From Crocodylus rhombifer (taxonomy: Eukaryota; Chordata; Crocodylia; Crocodylidae), in NCBI GenBank assembly GCA_038503035.1, contig JAVSML010019193.1, positions 62,001-126,000 on the forward strand: a DNA stretch of 64,000 nt, read 5' to 3'. Below, one piece after another: positions 58,401 through 59,980 of the stretch; the stretch's first letter is position 1; each line of letters starts with the position of its first letter. The translations under genes and the position numbers were made by a program. Under the pieces are notes generated by a model. The model was given only the letters and a program-made list of their open reading frames with translations, searched no databases and had not been told where the DNA came from.

Positions 58401-58513
58401 TTGCCTGCAGGTGCAAGAAGTTTGGCGTGCCCATCGAGAAGATCTACAACAAGACTCAGCGCGAGAAGTTTGCCTGGGCCATCGACATGGCCGATGAAGA
58501 CTTTGAGTTCTGA
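10311..58513 (+). CDS. TOP1MT: DNA topoisomerase IB, mitochondrial-type paralogue, with long TOP1-like N-terminus (20 spliced exons)
   Basis: Type IB topoisomerase: it nicks one strand through a 3'-phosphotyrosine, lets supercoils relax by rotation, and religates. The mammalian TOP1MT product acts on mitochondrial DNA; nuclear TOP1 acts in chromatin. Twenty exons with GT/AG borders and matching phases give 1119 codons. Residues 1-556 are a charged disordered region, W557/W559/W560 match the TOP1 W203/W205/W206 motif, about 560-980 is the core, about 1000-1060 the coiled-coil linker, and 1061-1119 the catalytic C-terminal domain. Catalytic residues visible: R842 (LALR), K886 (FLGKDS), R944 (VFRTYNAS), H986 (CNHQR), Y1077 (SKLNYLDPR). 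Paralogue-specific stretches match TOP1MT rather than TOP1. The start is the first ATG of an exon closed by stops in all three frames upstream. The downstream 13-exon layout is the known vertebrate TOP1/TOP1MT pattern. Identity is very secure; exons 1-6 rest on phase, splice sites and composition only. Confidence 0.95.
10415..12205. other. Intron 1
   Basis: 1.8 kb. A MIR-like SINE piece lies at about 10768-10830 (GGATTTGAACCCTGGTCTTC). The remainder is unassigned; no other gene seen. Confidence 0.5.
10768..10830 (+). mobile_element. MIR/CORE-SINE-like fragment
   Basis: GGCAGAGTAGGGATTTGAAC and CCTGGTCTTC match the conserved 3' half of MIR-type SINEs (…GGCAGAGC…GGATTTGAACCC). Confidence 0.5.
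12206..12290 (+). CDS. TOP1MT: TOP1MT exon 2 (residues 35-63)
   Basis: The acceptor TTTTTCTTCCTCAAG is followed by a one-base codon completion and 28 codons beginning [16 protein letters not shown], rich in Lys, Glu and Gln. The donor is TTGG|gtaaga and the exit phase is 0. The phase fits exons 1 and 3. Similarity to TOP1 is compositional only. Confidence 0.7.
12515..12915 (+). mobile_element. CR1 LINE 3' fragment
   Basis: Sense CR1: GAAGAGGAGACTGAGGGG, AGATGGTGAAATCTCCATCC, TTGGAAGTTTTCAAGAGCCA, then the degraded end. Lies in intron 2. Confidence 0.8.
13165..13260 (-). mobile_element. MIR-like SINE fragment
   Basis: AGTCTCCTCCTCTGTAAAAT followed by GGGG is the reverse-orientation hallmark of MIR, and AATGCTTTGAGATTCTCAGG follows. 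Confidence 0.5.
13422..13495 (+). CDS. TOP1MT: TOP1MT exon 3 (residues 64-87)
   Basis: The acceptor is TGACGCACAG and the donor AGCAG|gtaact. Twenty-four codons and two bases encode [20 protein letters not shown] and a short tail. The lysine clusters resemble the TOP1 pre-core region. Phase is 0 in and 2 out. Confidence 0.7.
13785..13887 (+). CDS. TOP1MT: TOP1MT exon 4 (residues 88-122)
   Basis: A pyrimidine-rich tract (TGCTTGTTTTTTGCTAAG) leads to the exon, which encodes a Glu/Lys/Val-rich segment ending [12 protein letters not shown] before donor ACAG|gtaagt. The acceptor is AAGAAG (a NAGNAG): use of the second AG starts the exon at 13788 and removes one residue without changing frame. Phase is 2 in and 0 out. 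Confidence 0.75.
14697..15125 (-). mobile_element. CR1 LINE 3' fragment
   Basis: CTCATAGAAAATGAGGGTTG, CATCTAGTCCAACCCCCTGC and TTTTTCCTAATATCCAACCT in order, reverse complement of a CR1 tail, about 430 bases. Confidence 0.9.
16040..16115 (+). mobile_element. CR1 LINE terminal scrap
   Basis: GGGGGGCTGGACCCGATGCT, AAGGTCCTTTCCAGCCCCCG: the last part of a sense CR1. About 75 bases. Confidence 0.55.
16545..16665. repeat. Dispersed repeat shared with 26020-26105
   Basis: GAGATCTTTTATTAGTCCAA … AACTGCAAGCTTTTGGTCAC AGAC…ATTCATCAG. The copy at 26020-26105 has TTTTTATTAAACCAACTAAA … GCAAGCTTTTGGGTACAAAC. I recall this 'TTATTAGACCAACTAAATAG' family as common in crocodilian genomes; the class is uncertain. 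Confidence 0.5.
17164..17222 (+). CDS. TOP1MT: TOP1MT exon 5 (residues 123-141)
   Basis: The acceptor ATCTCTTTCAG is followed by codons for [19 protein letters not shown], and the donor is AA|gtaagt. This is the only non-basic piece of the N-terminal region. Phase 0 in and 2 out fits both neighbours. It is short and unconserved to my eye, so less sure than exons 8-20. Confidence 0.6.
17580..17995 (+). mobile_element. CR1 LINE 3' fragment
   Basis: Sense orientation: TTTTTACTCACTGGACAAAT, AGGCAGGGGGTTGGATTAGT, then TTTCAGCCCCACTTCTCTAG. Its inner part is repeated at 20335-20455. Confidence 0.75.
18085..19060 (-). mobile_element. CR1 LINE fragment, about 1 kb
   Basis: Starts TTCATAGATGTTAGGGGCTG GGAGGGACCT and runs through the reverse complement of the ORF2 3' part (CTGTTTCTTGTCTTC, TTTGGACTCTCTCGAGCTCC, CATTTCTCCATGTTAAACGT). 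Frames are broken. Confidence 0.85.
19110..20110 (+). repeat. GC-rich block, possibly a solo LTR, unclassified
   Basis: A 1 kb block between CR1 sequence and ordinary intron, GC-rich in its second half, with a non-conserved 136-codon frame (19702-20112). CCCCTGTAACCAATACAGTT followed by a GT-rich stretch resembles the R/poly(A) part of a retroviral LTR, and TGTGACAATGG at about 19111 could be an LTR start. No second boundary or target duplication found. Confidence 0.3.
20335..20455 (+). mobile_element. CR1 scrap, near copy of 17826-17940
   Basis: GCAGAGGTTAGATTATGGAT and ATATAGGAGTGATCCTGT are repeated almost exactly from the copy 2.5 kb upstream. Confidence 0.65.
20460..23330. other. Rest of intron 5: nothing recognised
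   Basis: Open frames here (to 157 codons) lack splice context or a recognisable family. A 15-base T run lies near 21171. Confidence 0.45.
23335..23395 (+). CDS. TOP1MT: TOP1MT exon 6 (residues 142-162)
   Basis: The acceptor is CGTTCCCTTGCAG and the donor CGAG|gtcaga, which is a weak donor at positions +3 to +5. It encodes [20 protein letters not shown] after completing the split codon, and exits in phase 0 to join exon 7. A short exon supported by splice sites and phase only. Confidence 0.55.
23396..24309. other. Intron 6
   Basis: 0.9 kb, C/T-rich in the middle. Frames up to 177 codons on the minus strand are not supported by anything else. Confidence 0.5.
24310..25499 (+). CDS. TOP1MT: TOP1MT exon 7: giant Lys/Glu-rich pre-core exon (residues 163-558)
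   Basis: An open stretch of 396 codons and two bases runs between acceptor CATTCCTGCCAG and donor GTG|gtgagt. After about 55 mixed residues it becomes almost entirely Lys, Glu, Gly, Arg and Asp, and the coding strand is strongly purine-rich. Basic clusters such as KPAKRRK (about 492-498) and KKKSKKTK (about 533-540) look like nuclear localisation signals. It ends EEEDKWKW, the same end as the nuclear TOP1 N-terminal region at the same exon border. The pre-core region of human TOP1 is about 200 residues in all, so this exon alone is nearly twice that. The long frames on the opposite strand here are its pyrimidine shadow. Confidence 0.9.
26020..26105. repeat. Dispersed repeat shared with 16545-16665
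   Basis: TTTTTATTAAACCAACTAAA TAGTTGG and GCAAGCTTTTGGGTACAAAC; see the other copy. Confidence 0.5.
26250..26730 (-). mobile_element. CR1 LINE 3' fragment
   Basis: AAATCATAGTCAAAGAGCAG, GGGGCTGGGAGGGAGCTCCA, CACATCTAGTCCGGCCCTGG, and later CAGTCCATATCAATCTGACC, all reverse complement of CR1 tail landmarks. Confidence 0.75.
26781..26818. repeat. (ATT)n microsatellite
   Basis: About ten uninterrupted ATT units. Confidence 0.95.
27139..27164. repeat. A run of 26
   Basis: Uninterrupted poly(A) in intron 7; could be the tail of a decayed retroposon, but no body is recognisable before it. Confidence 0.95.
27540..27655 (+). mobile_element. MIR/CORE-SINE-like fragment
   Basis: AAGTGACTAGCCCAAGGTTG, TCAGTGGCAGAGCTGGGCAC, CAATGCCCTGGCCCTTAGCA: the central and 3' parts of a MIR-type SINE. 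Confidence 0.7.
27859..27974 (+). CDS. TOP1MT: TOP1MT exon 8 (residues 559-597): start of core domain
   Basis: Completes the second Trp of WKWW and continues with [20 protein letters not shown] and [29 protein letters not shown] is the TOP1MT form (nuclear TOP1 has FLEHKGPVFAP). The donor is GATG|gtaagt, phase 1. This is the first of the 13 exons shared by vertebrate TOP1 and TOP1MT. Confidence 0.97.
28414..28535 (+). CDS. TOP1MT: TOP1MT exon 9 (residues 598-638)
   Basis: The acceptor is CCTTCCTTGCAG and the donor AGAG|gtactg. It encodes part of the core cap lobe, including [18 protein letters not shown], nearly invariant in the family. Confidence 0.97.
29045..29145 (+). mobile_element. CR1 LINE terminal scrap
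   Basis: CTGGGATGATGTAGCTGGGG … GAGCAGGGGTTGCACTAGAT GTGACCTCC: the last 100 bases of a sense CR1. Confidence 0.75.
29283..31510 (-). mobile_element. CR1 LINE, 5'-truncated, with decayed ORF2 reverse transcriptase
   Basis: Longest LINE in the window (2.2 kb). Reading on the minus strand from 31510: a pre-RT region, then from 31210 to 30272 a 312-codon open frame covering early RT motifs ([24 protein letters not shown]), then frameshifts, a GDD in place of the usual ADD at about 30145-30160, and the C-terminal part from 30038 ([20 protein letters not shown]). The 3' end is the usual ATAG…GGAAGGGACCT tail at 29283. The endonuclease part is missing. Confidence 0.9.
32450..32530 (-). mobile_element. 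CR1 LINE 3' scrap
   Basis: TTTCATAGAAATCCTAGAAA … GGAGGGGCCTCCGG … ATCATCTAGTCCAACCC. Confidence 0.75.
32721..32843 (+). CDS. TOP1MT: TOP1MT exon 10 (residues 639-679)
   Basis: Forty-one whole codons between TTTTGTGCAG and CAG|gtgagc. [17 protein letters not shown] is the mitochondrial paralogue signature (nuclear TOP1 has NLSKCDFTQMSQYFKAQ). Confidence 0.97.
33236..33400. repeat. AAACTGGTTT-repeat element, MITE-like
   Basis: The near-palindrome AAACTGGTTT occurs four times with variants (about 33258, 33280, 33343, 33399) in a 165-base block directly before a CR1. Could be a small DNA-transposon relic; no target duplication identified. Confidence 0.35.
33420..34370 (+). mobile_element. CR1 LINE fragment
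   Basis: Sense: CCAGACCCTAGAGTATTGTG, TTTGGAAAAGAGGTTCGAGA, TGAAGTTGCAGCAAAGTAGA, GATTTCCAGAGGTCCCTCCT. About 950 bases, no usable frame. Confidence 0.75.
35395..35582 (+). CDS. TOP1MT: TOP1MT exon 11 (residues 680-741)
   Basis: Contains [16 protein letters not shown] and the invariant [20 protein letters not shown] stretch of the core that contacts DNA. R718 aligns with human TOP1 R364, a camptothecin contact. Acceptor TTTTTACTCAG, donor AA|gtgagt, phase 2. Confidence 0.97.
36399..36543 (+). CDS. TOP1MT: TOP1MT exon 12 (residues 742-790)
   Basis: Encodes [20 protein letters not shown] and [12 protein letters not shown] of core subdomain II/III. Acceptor CTCCAACCAG, donor AAG|gtgggt, phase 0 out. 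Confidence 0.97.
36544..38376. other. Intron 12
   Basis: 1.8 kb. CR1 occupies 36650-37480; 37480-38376 shows nothing recognised. Confidence 0.55.
36650..37480 (+). mobile_element. CR1 LINE fragments
   Basis: Sense CR1 in two parts, one around 36720-36880 (GCATCTGAGGCTTCAGTGCA) and one at 37160-37480 (CTCAAGCTGCAGCAGGGGAA, GACTCCTGAGGTCCCTTCCA). Confidence 0.7.
38377..38520 (+). CDS. TOP1MT: TOP1MT exon 13 (residues 791-838)
   Basis: Forty-eight whole codons, [16 protein letters not shown] to [11 protein letters not shown], just before the first catalytic arginine. Acceptor TCTCTCCAG, donor AAG|gtactg. Confidence 0.97.
39679..39864 (+). CDS. TOP1MT: TOP1MT exon 14 (residues 839-900) with catalytic R842 and K886
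   Basis: Starts [21 protein letters not shown]842 is the human R488 equivalent, K886 in FLGKDS is the K532 general-acid equivalent, and D887 aligns with human D533. Acceptor CACTCTCCTAG, donor CCG|gtgagc. Confidence 0.98.
39985..40125 (+). mobile_element. MIR/CORE-SINE-like element
   Basis: GATGGGGAAACTGAGGCACA, AGAGACTTGCCAGAGGACAC and a terminal CTAAGGCGCTGAGCTGCCCT follow the MIR order over about 140 bases. The clearest SINE in the window. Confidence 0.75.
41127..41195 (+). CDS. TOP1MT: TOP1MT exon 15 (residues 901-923)
   Basis: Twenty-three codons, [20 protein letters not shown] and RLS. Acceptor CTCGTCTTGCAG. The donor is AGT|gtgagt, chosen because it keeps the family sequence DRL-x-T-G across the junction. 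Confidence 0.96.
41778..41892 (+). CDS. TOP1MT: TOP1MT exon 16 (residues 924-961) with catalytic R944
   Basis: Encodes [20 protein letters not shown] and [17 protein letters not shown]944 in VFRTYNAS aligns with human R590. Acceptor CTCCCCCGCAG, donor C|gtaagg, phase 1. Confidence 0.97.
42150..42650 (+). mobile_element. CR1 LINE 3' fragment
   Basis: GCTGGAGGGGTTCAAGGAGA, GGGGTCAGGAAGGGATTTTT ACCCC, GGTTGGACTGGGTGCAACCT. Confidence 0.75.
42783..42910 (+). CDS. TOP1MT: TOP1MT exon 17 (residues 962-1004) with catalytic H986
   Basis: Encodes [20 protein letters not shown], with H986 aligning to human H632, then the start of the linker ([11 protein letters not shown]). Acceptor TTATTTTTCCAG, donor AAG|gtaagg. 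Confidence 0.97.
43470..44095 (+). mobile_element. CR1 LINE 3' fragment, near copy of 45130-45755
   Basis: CTGGGCTGCATCGGCAGGAG, CTATTCAGCGCTGGGGAGGC, TTGGATATTAGGAAAAACTT, ending TTCTATGAAAATGG 100 bases before exon 18. Same family and orientation as the copy in the next intron. Confidence 0.9.
44195..44289 (+). CDS. TOP1MT: TOP1MT exon 18 (residues 1005-1035): coiled-coil linker
   Basis: [20 protein letters not shown] and a Lys-rich tail form the first linker helix. Acceptor CTTCTCTCCCAG, donor GA|gtgagt. Two CR1 copies of the same family and orientation lie close on each side (43470-44095 and 44860-45755). Confidence 0.96.
44580..44690 (-). repeat. Dispersed repeat, unclassified (copy 2)
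   Basis: GCCACTCTGATTCCCTTTCT GCCTG…CTGCTCTGCC…CTGCTCCCTCCCCAGTCTGC parallels 46185-46262 closely. Confidence 0.45.
44860..45755 (+). mobile_element. CR1 LINE 3' fragment, longer copy
   Basis: Begins in the RT region (CAGATGATACCAAGGTGCGG encodes an ADDTK-like motif) and ends CTTGTCTGTGATTCTGTGAC. The 45130-45755 part aligns by eye with 43470-44095. Confidence 0.9.
46135..46300 (-). repeat. Dispersed repeat, unclassified (copy 3)
   Basis: Shares its left end (inverted) with 1490-1535 and its body with 44580-44690. Confidence 0.45.
46984..47767 (-). repeat. 3' LTR of provirus
   Basis: About 784 bases, TGTAACTATC at its minus-strand start (47767). TATAAAAG at 47451-47458 (minus). The first nine plus-strand bases (GTGGTGAAA) align with GTGGCGGGA of the other LTR by transitions only, so the boundary may be anywhere from 46984 to 46993. 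Confidence 0.93.
47768..47781 (-). other. Polypurine tract next to the 3' LTR
   Basis: Minus strand GGCAGGGGGGCA immediately before the LTR start TGTAAC, in the position of the plus-strand primer. Confidence 0.65.
47797..49379 (-). pseudogene. env: Proviral env, frameshifted
   Basis: Envelope glycoprotein remnant. The first piece is open from 49379 to 48921 with a hydrophobic leader-like stretch ([14 protein letters not shown]) but no in-frame ATG before an upstream stop; an ATG at about 49400 is in another frame. A one-base shift near 48930 moves to the second piece (48936-47797, 379 codons), which runs to the stop. The TM part shows [18 protein letters not shown], then a second Cys ten residues on, in place of the usual CX6CC, and a membrane anchor ([20 protein letters not shown]) with a short tail. 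Several N-glycosylation sites. Broken, so no functional product expected. Confidence 0.85.
49428..49646 (-). CDS. Small open frame between pol and env (72 codons)
   Basis: Begins [20 protein letters not shown] and ends [11 protein letters not shown]; contains a hydrophobic stretch ([16 protein letters not shown]). It fills the gap between pol (ends 49708) and env (open from 49379). It could be an accessory gene, an upstream env leader, or chance. No family recognised. Confidence 0.35.
   Translation of the reverse strand: MHRMGQLFRKPPSPTLYTRLDSVETTPPKSGRIPCYRDTSASLFIVPLTLPLRITVVTTIQHHLSRLKNTRK
49708..52836 (-). CDS. pol: Proviral pro-pol: protease, reverse transcriptase, RNase H, integrase (uninterrupted)
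   Basis: Stop-to-stop frame of 1042 codons, expected to be made as a Gag-Pro-Pol fusion by -1 frameshifting at 52815. Protease: [10 protein letters not shown] (DTGA at 52654-52665). Reverse transcriptase: [20 protein letters not shown] and YVDD at 51880-51891. RNase [12 protein letters not shown], then E in [11 protein letters not shown] and D in [10 protein letters not shown]. Integrase: an HHCC-like region (HEFWGH … CYIC), then [20 protein letters not shown] and NGVVERFIG giving the D,D-35-E triad, and a C-terminal DNA-binding part. No dUTPase seen. The first ATG is at 52125, inside RT, which is why a start-codon search misses the front third. Surprisingly intact beside gag and env. Confidence 0.93.
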   Translation of the reverse strand, partial: PPVKAKKRVEAAEAVNLSGEPQQLHDQRPYATIYIKSNSSDKGPLGLKTAIAIRFLLDTGAQISVIQPSTPHTPLKKRIHVQGLNSVASVKLGRCVQHPTRKSFVAAIGDVNLLGASEILKFDLKPTLIQAFPVDPCKTSSIAPHTPKVVNHPSWRYTPIPTKAHLQESLQKLLSELQEAGRISKISHAKFLSPAWGIAKPGSPNEARLVVDYRRANKQVEPLSQPSLRTLPQTLSEMTAYQATPWFGSTLDLKNVFFSIPIIHDVGILNMCVNGQMFKWNVCPQGYCDSPAVATAAVNATLEAFSTSDDVHIWSYVDDIAIMGKTPEVVTQTTAKLIHHLQAHKWTVNMQKSQLTAKPHIFFLGEVFDHDTRKATTHTTPTIPWIKGTTPTKKEIQQFLGQLNWHRAHVPTSHLEVIACLHQQLRVKTDTRSIWDPSRDYDKLQELAEATSTTVLHSVSPNESITVTLGHTSQILWAAGTTSDNKLVFSTYKAMQPSQLRYGVTGTLLLASQLATVAYPNISTTTGTLIGSGVTLLPLLVPDQPDPTFHGLSTTWQELVQVFHFHFHHWKTKEAPASLTPSLPHQNLLLMHGTMLPAWIASDGSTAHGGAHGFFCSPCQYIEVEPAAPPPNAQLEELLAFKGALQHCLDAHNVREPVPVIAVDSQYIYKILTGQAQATENQLLWNDIFAILLQFKTIPLLQHTHSHRPDTDPVHAHIDAVLQDAEKRAVAIKKTANRPQQVAAAILTKTDVNNQHLVQWLHEFWGHISPNKAHLKWKRVTAETPPFTITLKDWKARSQTCYICNKVKTTPTASAKQAYDPKYSSPGKTWQVDLMGPLPGVKHQAKALVLVGLATRQLQCIPLTKTTAKTVCSALLQAMSLWQVPNEIQSDGGPPFTSKALAVFCNTYNIVWHTRIPYHPQSNGVVERFIGILKEKRRLTGNGTYSNWTSRLPQILIQLNKDKSLWTDRKQETPEPWEPRFQLEELVWVAIPGPNEKKQLLYQGIIQSAGTYPNTYHVKSDAPNKTLLAHHNWLSCRSEIKD
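52809..54823 (-). pseudogene. gag: Proviral gag, broken
   Basis: Encodes the structural polyprotein. Open pieces on the minus strand: 54823-54620 and 54794-54552 (alternative N-terminal frames), 54459-54112, 54206-53607 and 53576-52809. Frame changes fall near 54570 and in the GC-rich part near 54150-54200, and an in-frame TAA stands at 53607-53609. Visible features are a PPPY late-domain-like motif (in [10 protein letters not shown]), a Pro/Thr/Arg-rich segment, an acidic run (EEDGEEDD), then a capsid-like region. The C-terminus, [14 protein letters not shown], has no CX2CX4HX4C zinc knuckle. The last piece carries the frameshift site into pro-pol. Confidence 0.8.
52815..52821 (-). promoter_or_regulatory. 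-1 ribosomal frameshift slippery site A AAA AAC
   Basis: Minus strand CCA AAA AAC GAG TAG in the gag frame: the canonical X XXY YYZ heptamer AAAAAAC, with the gag stop (TAG, 52809-52811) one codon after it. The -1 frame is open in both directions across it and is the pro-pol frame. The heptamer is the one used by several beta- and other retroviruses. Confidence 0.85.
54991..55010 (-). other. Primer-binding-like site
   Basis: Minus strand TGGCGTCACGAACAGGATCC directly after the 5' LTR, with the TGG start expected from a tRNA CCA end. It is near the lysine-tRNA type (TGGCG…CGAACAGG) but with internal differences, so the tRNA is not assigned. Confidence 0.6.
55012..55790 (-). repeat. 5' LTR of provirus
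   Basis: About 779 bases. Minus strand begins TGTAACTATC. A TATAAAAG box is at 55484-55491 (minus). A CA lies at 55013-55014, two bases before the primer site. Pairs with 46984-47767; indels of a few bases near 55370 and of 12 bases near 55582. Confidence 0.93.
55800..56211. other. Right part of intron 18, no gene
   Basis: About 400 bases with nothing recognised beyond the exon 19 acceptor tract. Confidence 0.5.
56212..56361 (+). CDS. TOP1MT: TOP1MT exon 19 (residues 1036-1085) with active-site Tyr1077
   Basis: Second linker helix ([20 protein letters not shown]), then [21 protein letters not shown]1077 is the nucleophile (human Y723) and N1076 aligns with human N722. The exon lies 11.9 kb from exon 18, just past the provirus. 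Acceptor GCCTCTCCAACAG, donor TG|gtaggt, a weaker donor. Confidence 0.97.
56440..57190 (+). mobile_element. CR1/L2-like LINE fragment
   Basis: GAACAAGGAGAAATAAATAT, then TGTCCGCACCTTGAATACTG, CCAGTTCTGGTCCCCGCACT TCAGAAAGGA, GGAGGGGATTGGACAAATTC: sense LINE 3' part in intron 19. Confidence 0.7.
57190..58410. other. Rest of intron 19
   Basis: MIR-like piece at 57535-57665; otherwise nothing recognised before the exon 20 acceptor. Confidence 0.5.
57535..57665 (+). mobile_element. MIR/CORE-SINE-like element
   Basis: ACGGAGAACTGAGCCCAGGG, TGAGCTGGGGTTTGAACCCG and CCAGTGCTCTAGGCCATTTT in MIR order. Confidence 0.65.
58411..58513 (+). CDS. TOP1MT: TOP1MT exon 20 (residues 1086-1119) and stop
   Basis: [37 protein letters not shown] at 58511-58513. 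The DFEF end is the TOP1MT form (TOP1 ends DYEF). Acceptor CTTGCCTGCAG. Confidence 0.98.
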
Positions 58514-59980
58514 GAGAGCGGCTTTCCCCGGGAAACCAACTTCTTTCTGGCTCTTTTGGTACCTTTTGGATGGTTTTATGTGCTGCAGTTACCATTTTGC
58601 GGCAGTAACCCACCTCGGGGAGTACTTGCTGCATATATTTCATGCCTTTTTTTTTTTTTTTTTTGTATAAAAGCCACCCCCGCTTTGTATTTGAAACAGG
58701 TACGGCTGGATGCCTGCACTTTGAATTCCCTTCCTCTTATGGCAGCCACCAAGTGATTTGTTCCCTCCCTGAGGTTGCAAAATAGAGGTTGGGAATGAGC
58801 CTTAATCCTACATCCTAAAACTAGATTAGATAATCTAATCCCATCTCCCTTCTCTGCATCAGAGACGTGCCATCTTTTCTTTTCTTCAGACTTCATCTGA
58901 GAAATTAGCTTGACAAGAAACATAAAAGCACTTTGCCGAACCCAAGTGGTTGCAGCTACGGAAAGGACTGTCATGTCATCGAAGCGGGGAGCGCCTCGGC
59001 TGCGCCTGGAGGAGGGATATTCTCGGGTTCTCTAAACCCGTTTGAGACGCAGCGAGAATCGCAGAATAGTTTGTTACGTTTCTTCAAAACTTGGTCTGAA
59101 AAGGGGGGAAAAAATGTTCAAGTTGCCAAAACATGACCATCAGGGCCTGTAGGAAACTTCAGTTTAGAAGGTATAAATGATGGGAAATACCGTGCAGAAA
59201 TCCAGTTTGCTGCACGGCGGACCTGGGGCTTCAGAACAGAAAAGAGCAGCAGCTTGCGAAGTGTATGCGAATATACCTGAGTGCATATCCTCAATCTGAT
59301 AACATGGGCCTGATTTTCATTCGAAGTGCACTGAGGTCAATAGATTTTTTCTTCCTTTGCTTACAGCAGGCTTTGAATTGGGATCCAAGTACCTTTAGAG
59401 TGATGTAAGTGGCAGTAAGTCTCACCCCATGTGTACATTTTCCTGTTGTCGGGTATATGGCAGAGTCTGTAAGCATTGGGTGGGCATATAGCTAAAGCAA
59501 ACGATTTTGCTGCAGATCTGACAGTCTGGGGCATGCGATTTTCACTGGTCCATCTGTGTTTCTCCCTGTCCTTTGTTAAGTTGAGAAGCACAAAGGCATT
59601 GACCACAGACCTGAGAGGGAAATACTGTAGCTACAATACAGTAAAACTAAGAGCTCCTATATACATTTGACCACTTCGCTGTTGTTAGGAAGCGTTCAAG
59701 GGAGTTTGATGGATCTTGCAAGAAGTTAGCCTGAAAAGGCTTCCGTCATTATAAAATGTTGGTATTCAAACTGAGGGTTAAATCAAGGATAAACCTTGTA
59801 TTATTTAATGGATAAAATTCATGTCCCCATAGTCTTGAGGCACTCCCGATATACATGGTTGTTTTCCATGGATTCGTTTGCAGTCGGCTGCTCTTTACGT
59901 TAACTTATGTAAGTTATCATTTTGTTTGGAGTCGGACGCGCAGAGCGCATTTCATTAAAATTTGAGATACTTTGTGTACT
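58514..59980 (+). other. TOP1MT: Probable TOP1MT 3' UTR
   Basis: Sequence from the stop codon to a candidate cleavage site. It holds an 18-base T run at 58647-58664. The first convincing poly(A) signal is ATTAAA at 59954-59959, followed within 30 bases by a GT-rich tract (TTTGTGTACTTTGGTG). No AATAAA was seen earlier. The exact end is an inference. Confidence 0.5.
59954..59959 (+). terminator. Candidate poly(A) signal ATTAAA
   Basis: The common ATTAAA variant with a downstream GT-rich element. First good signal after the TOP1MT stop codon. Confidence 0.5.

Noticed and set aside
24310..58513. That the gene is nuclear TOP1 itself because of the charged N-terminus and WKWW motif
   Set aside because: Core residues follow the mitochondrial paralogue at nearly all diagnostic places (exons 8, 10, 11, 19, 20), including the DFEF end.
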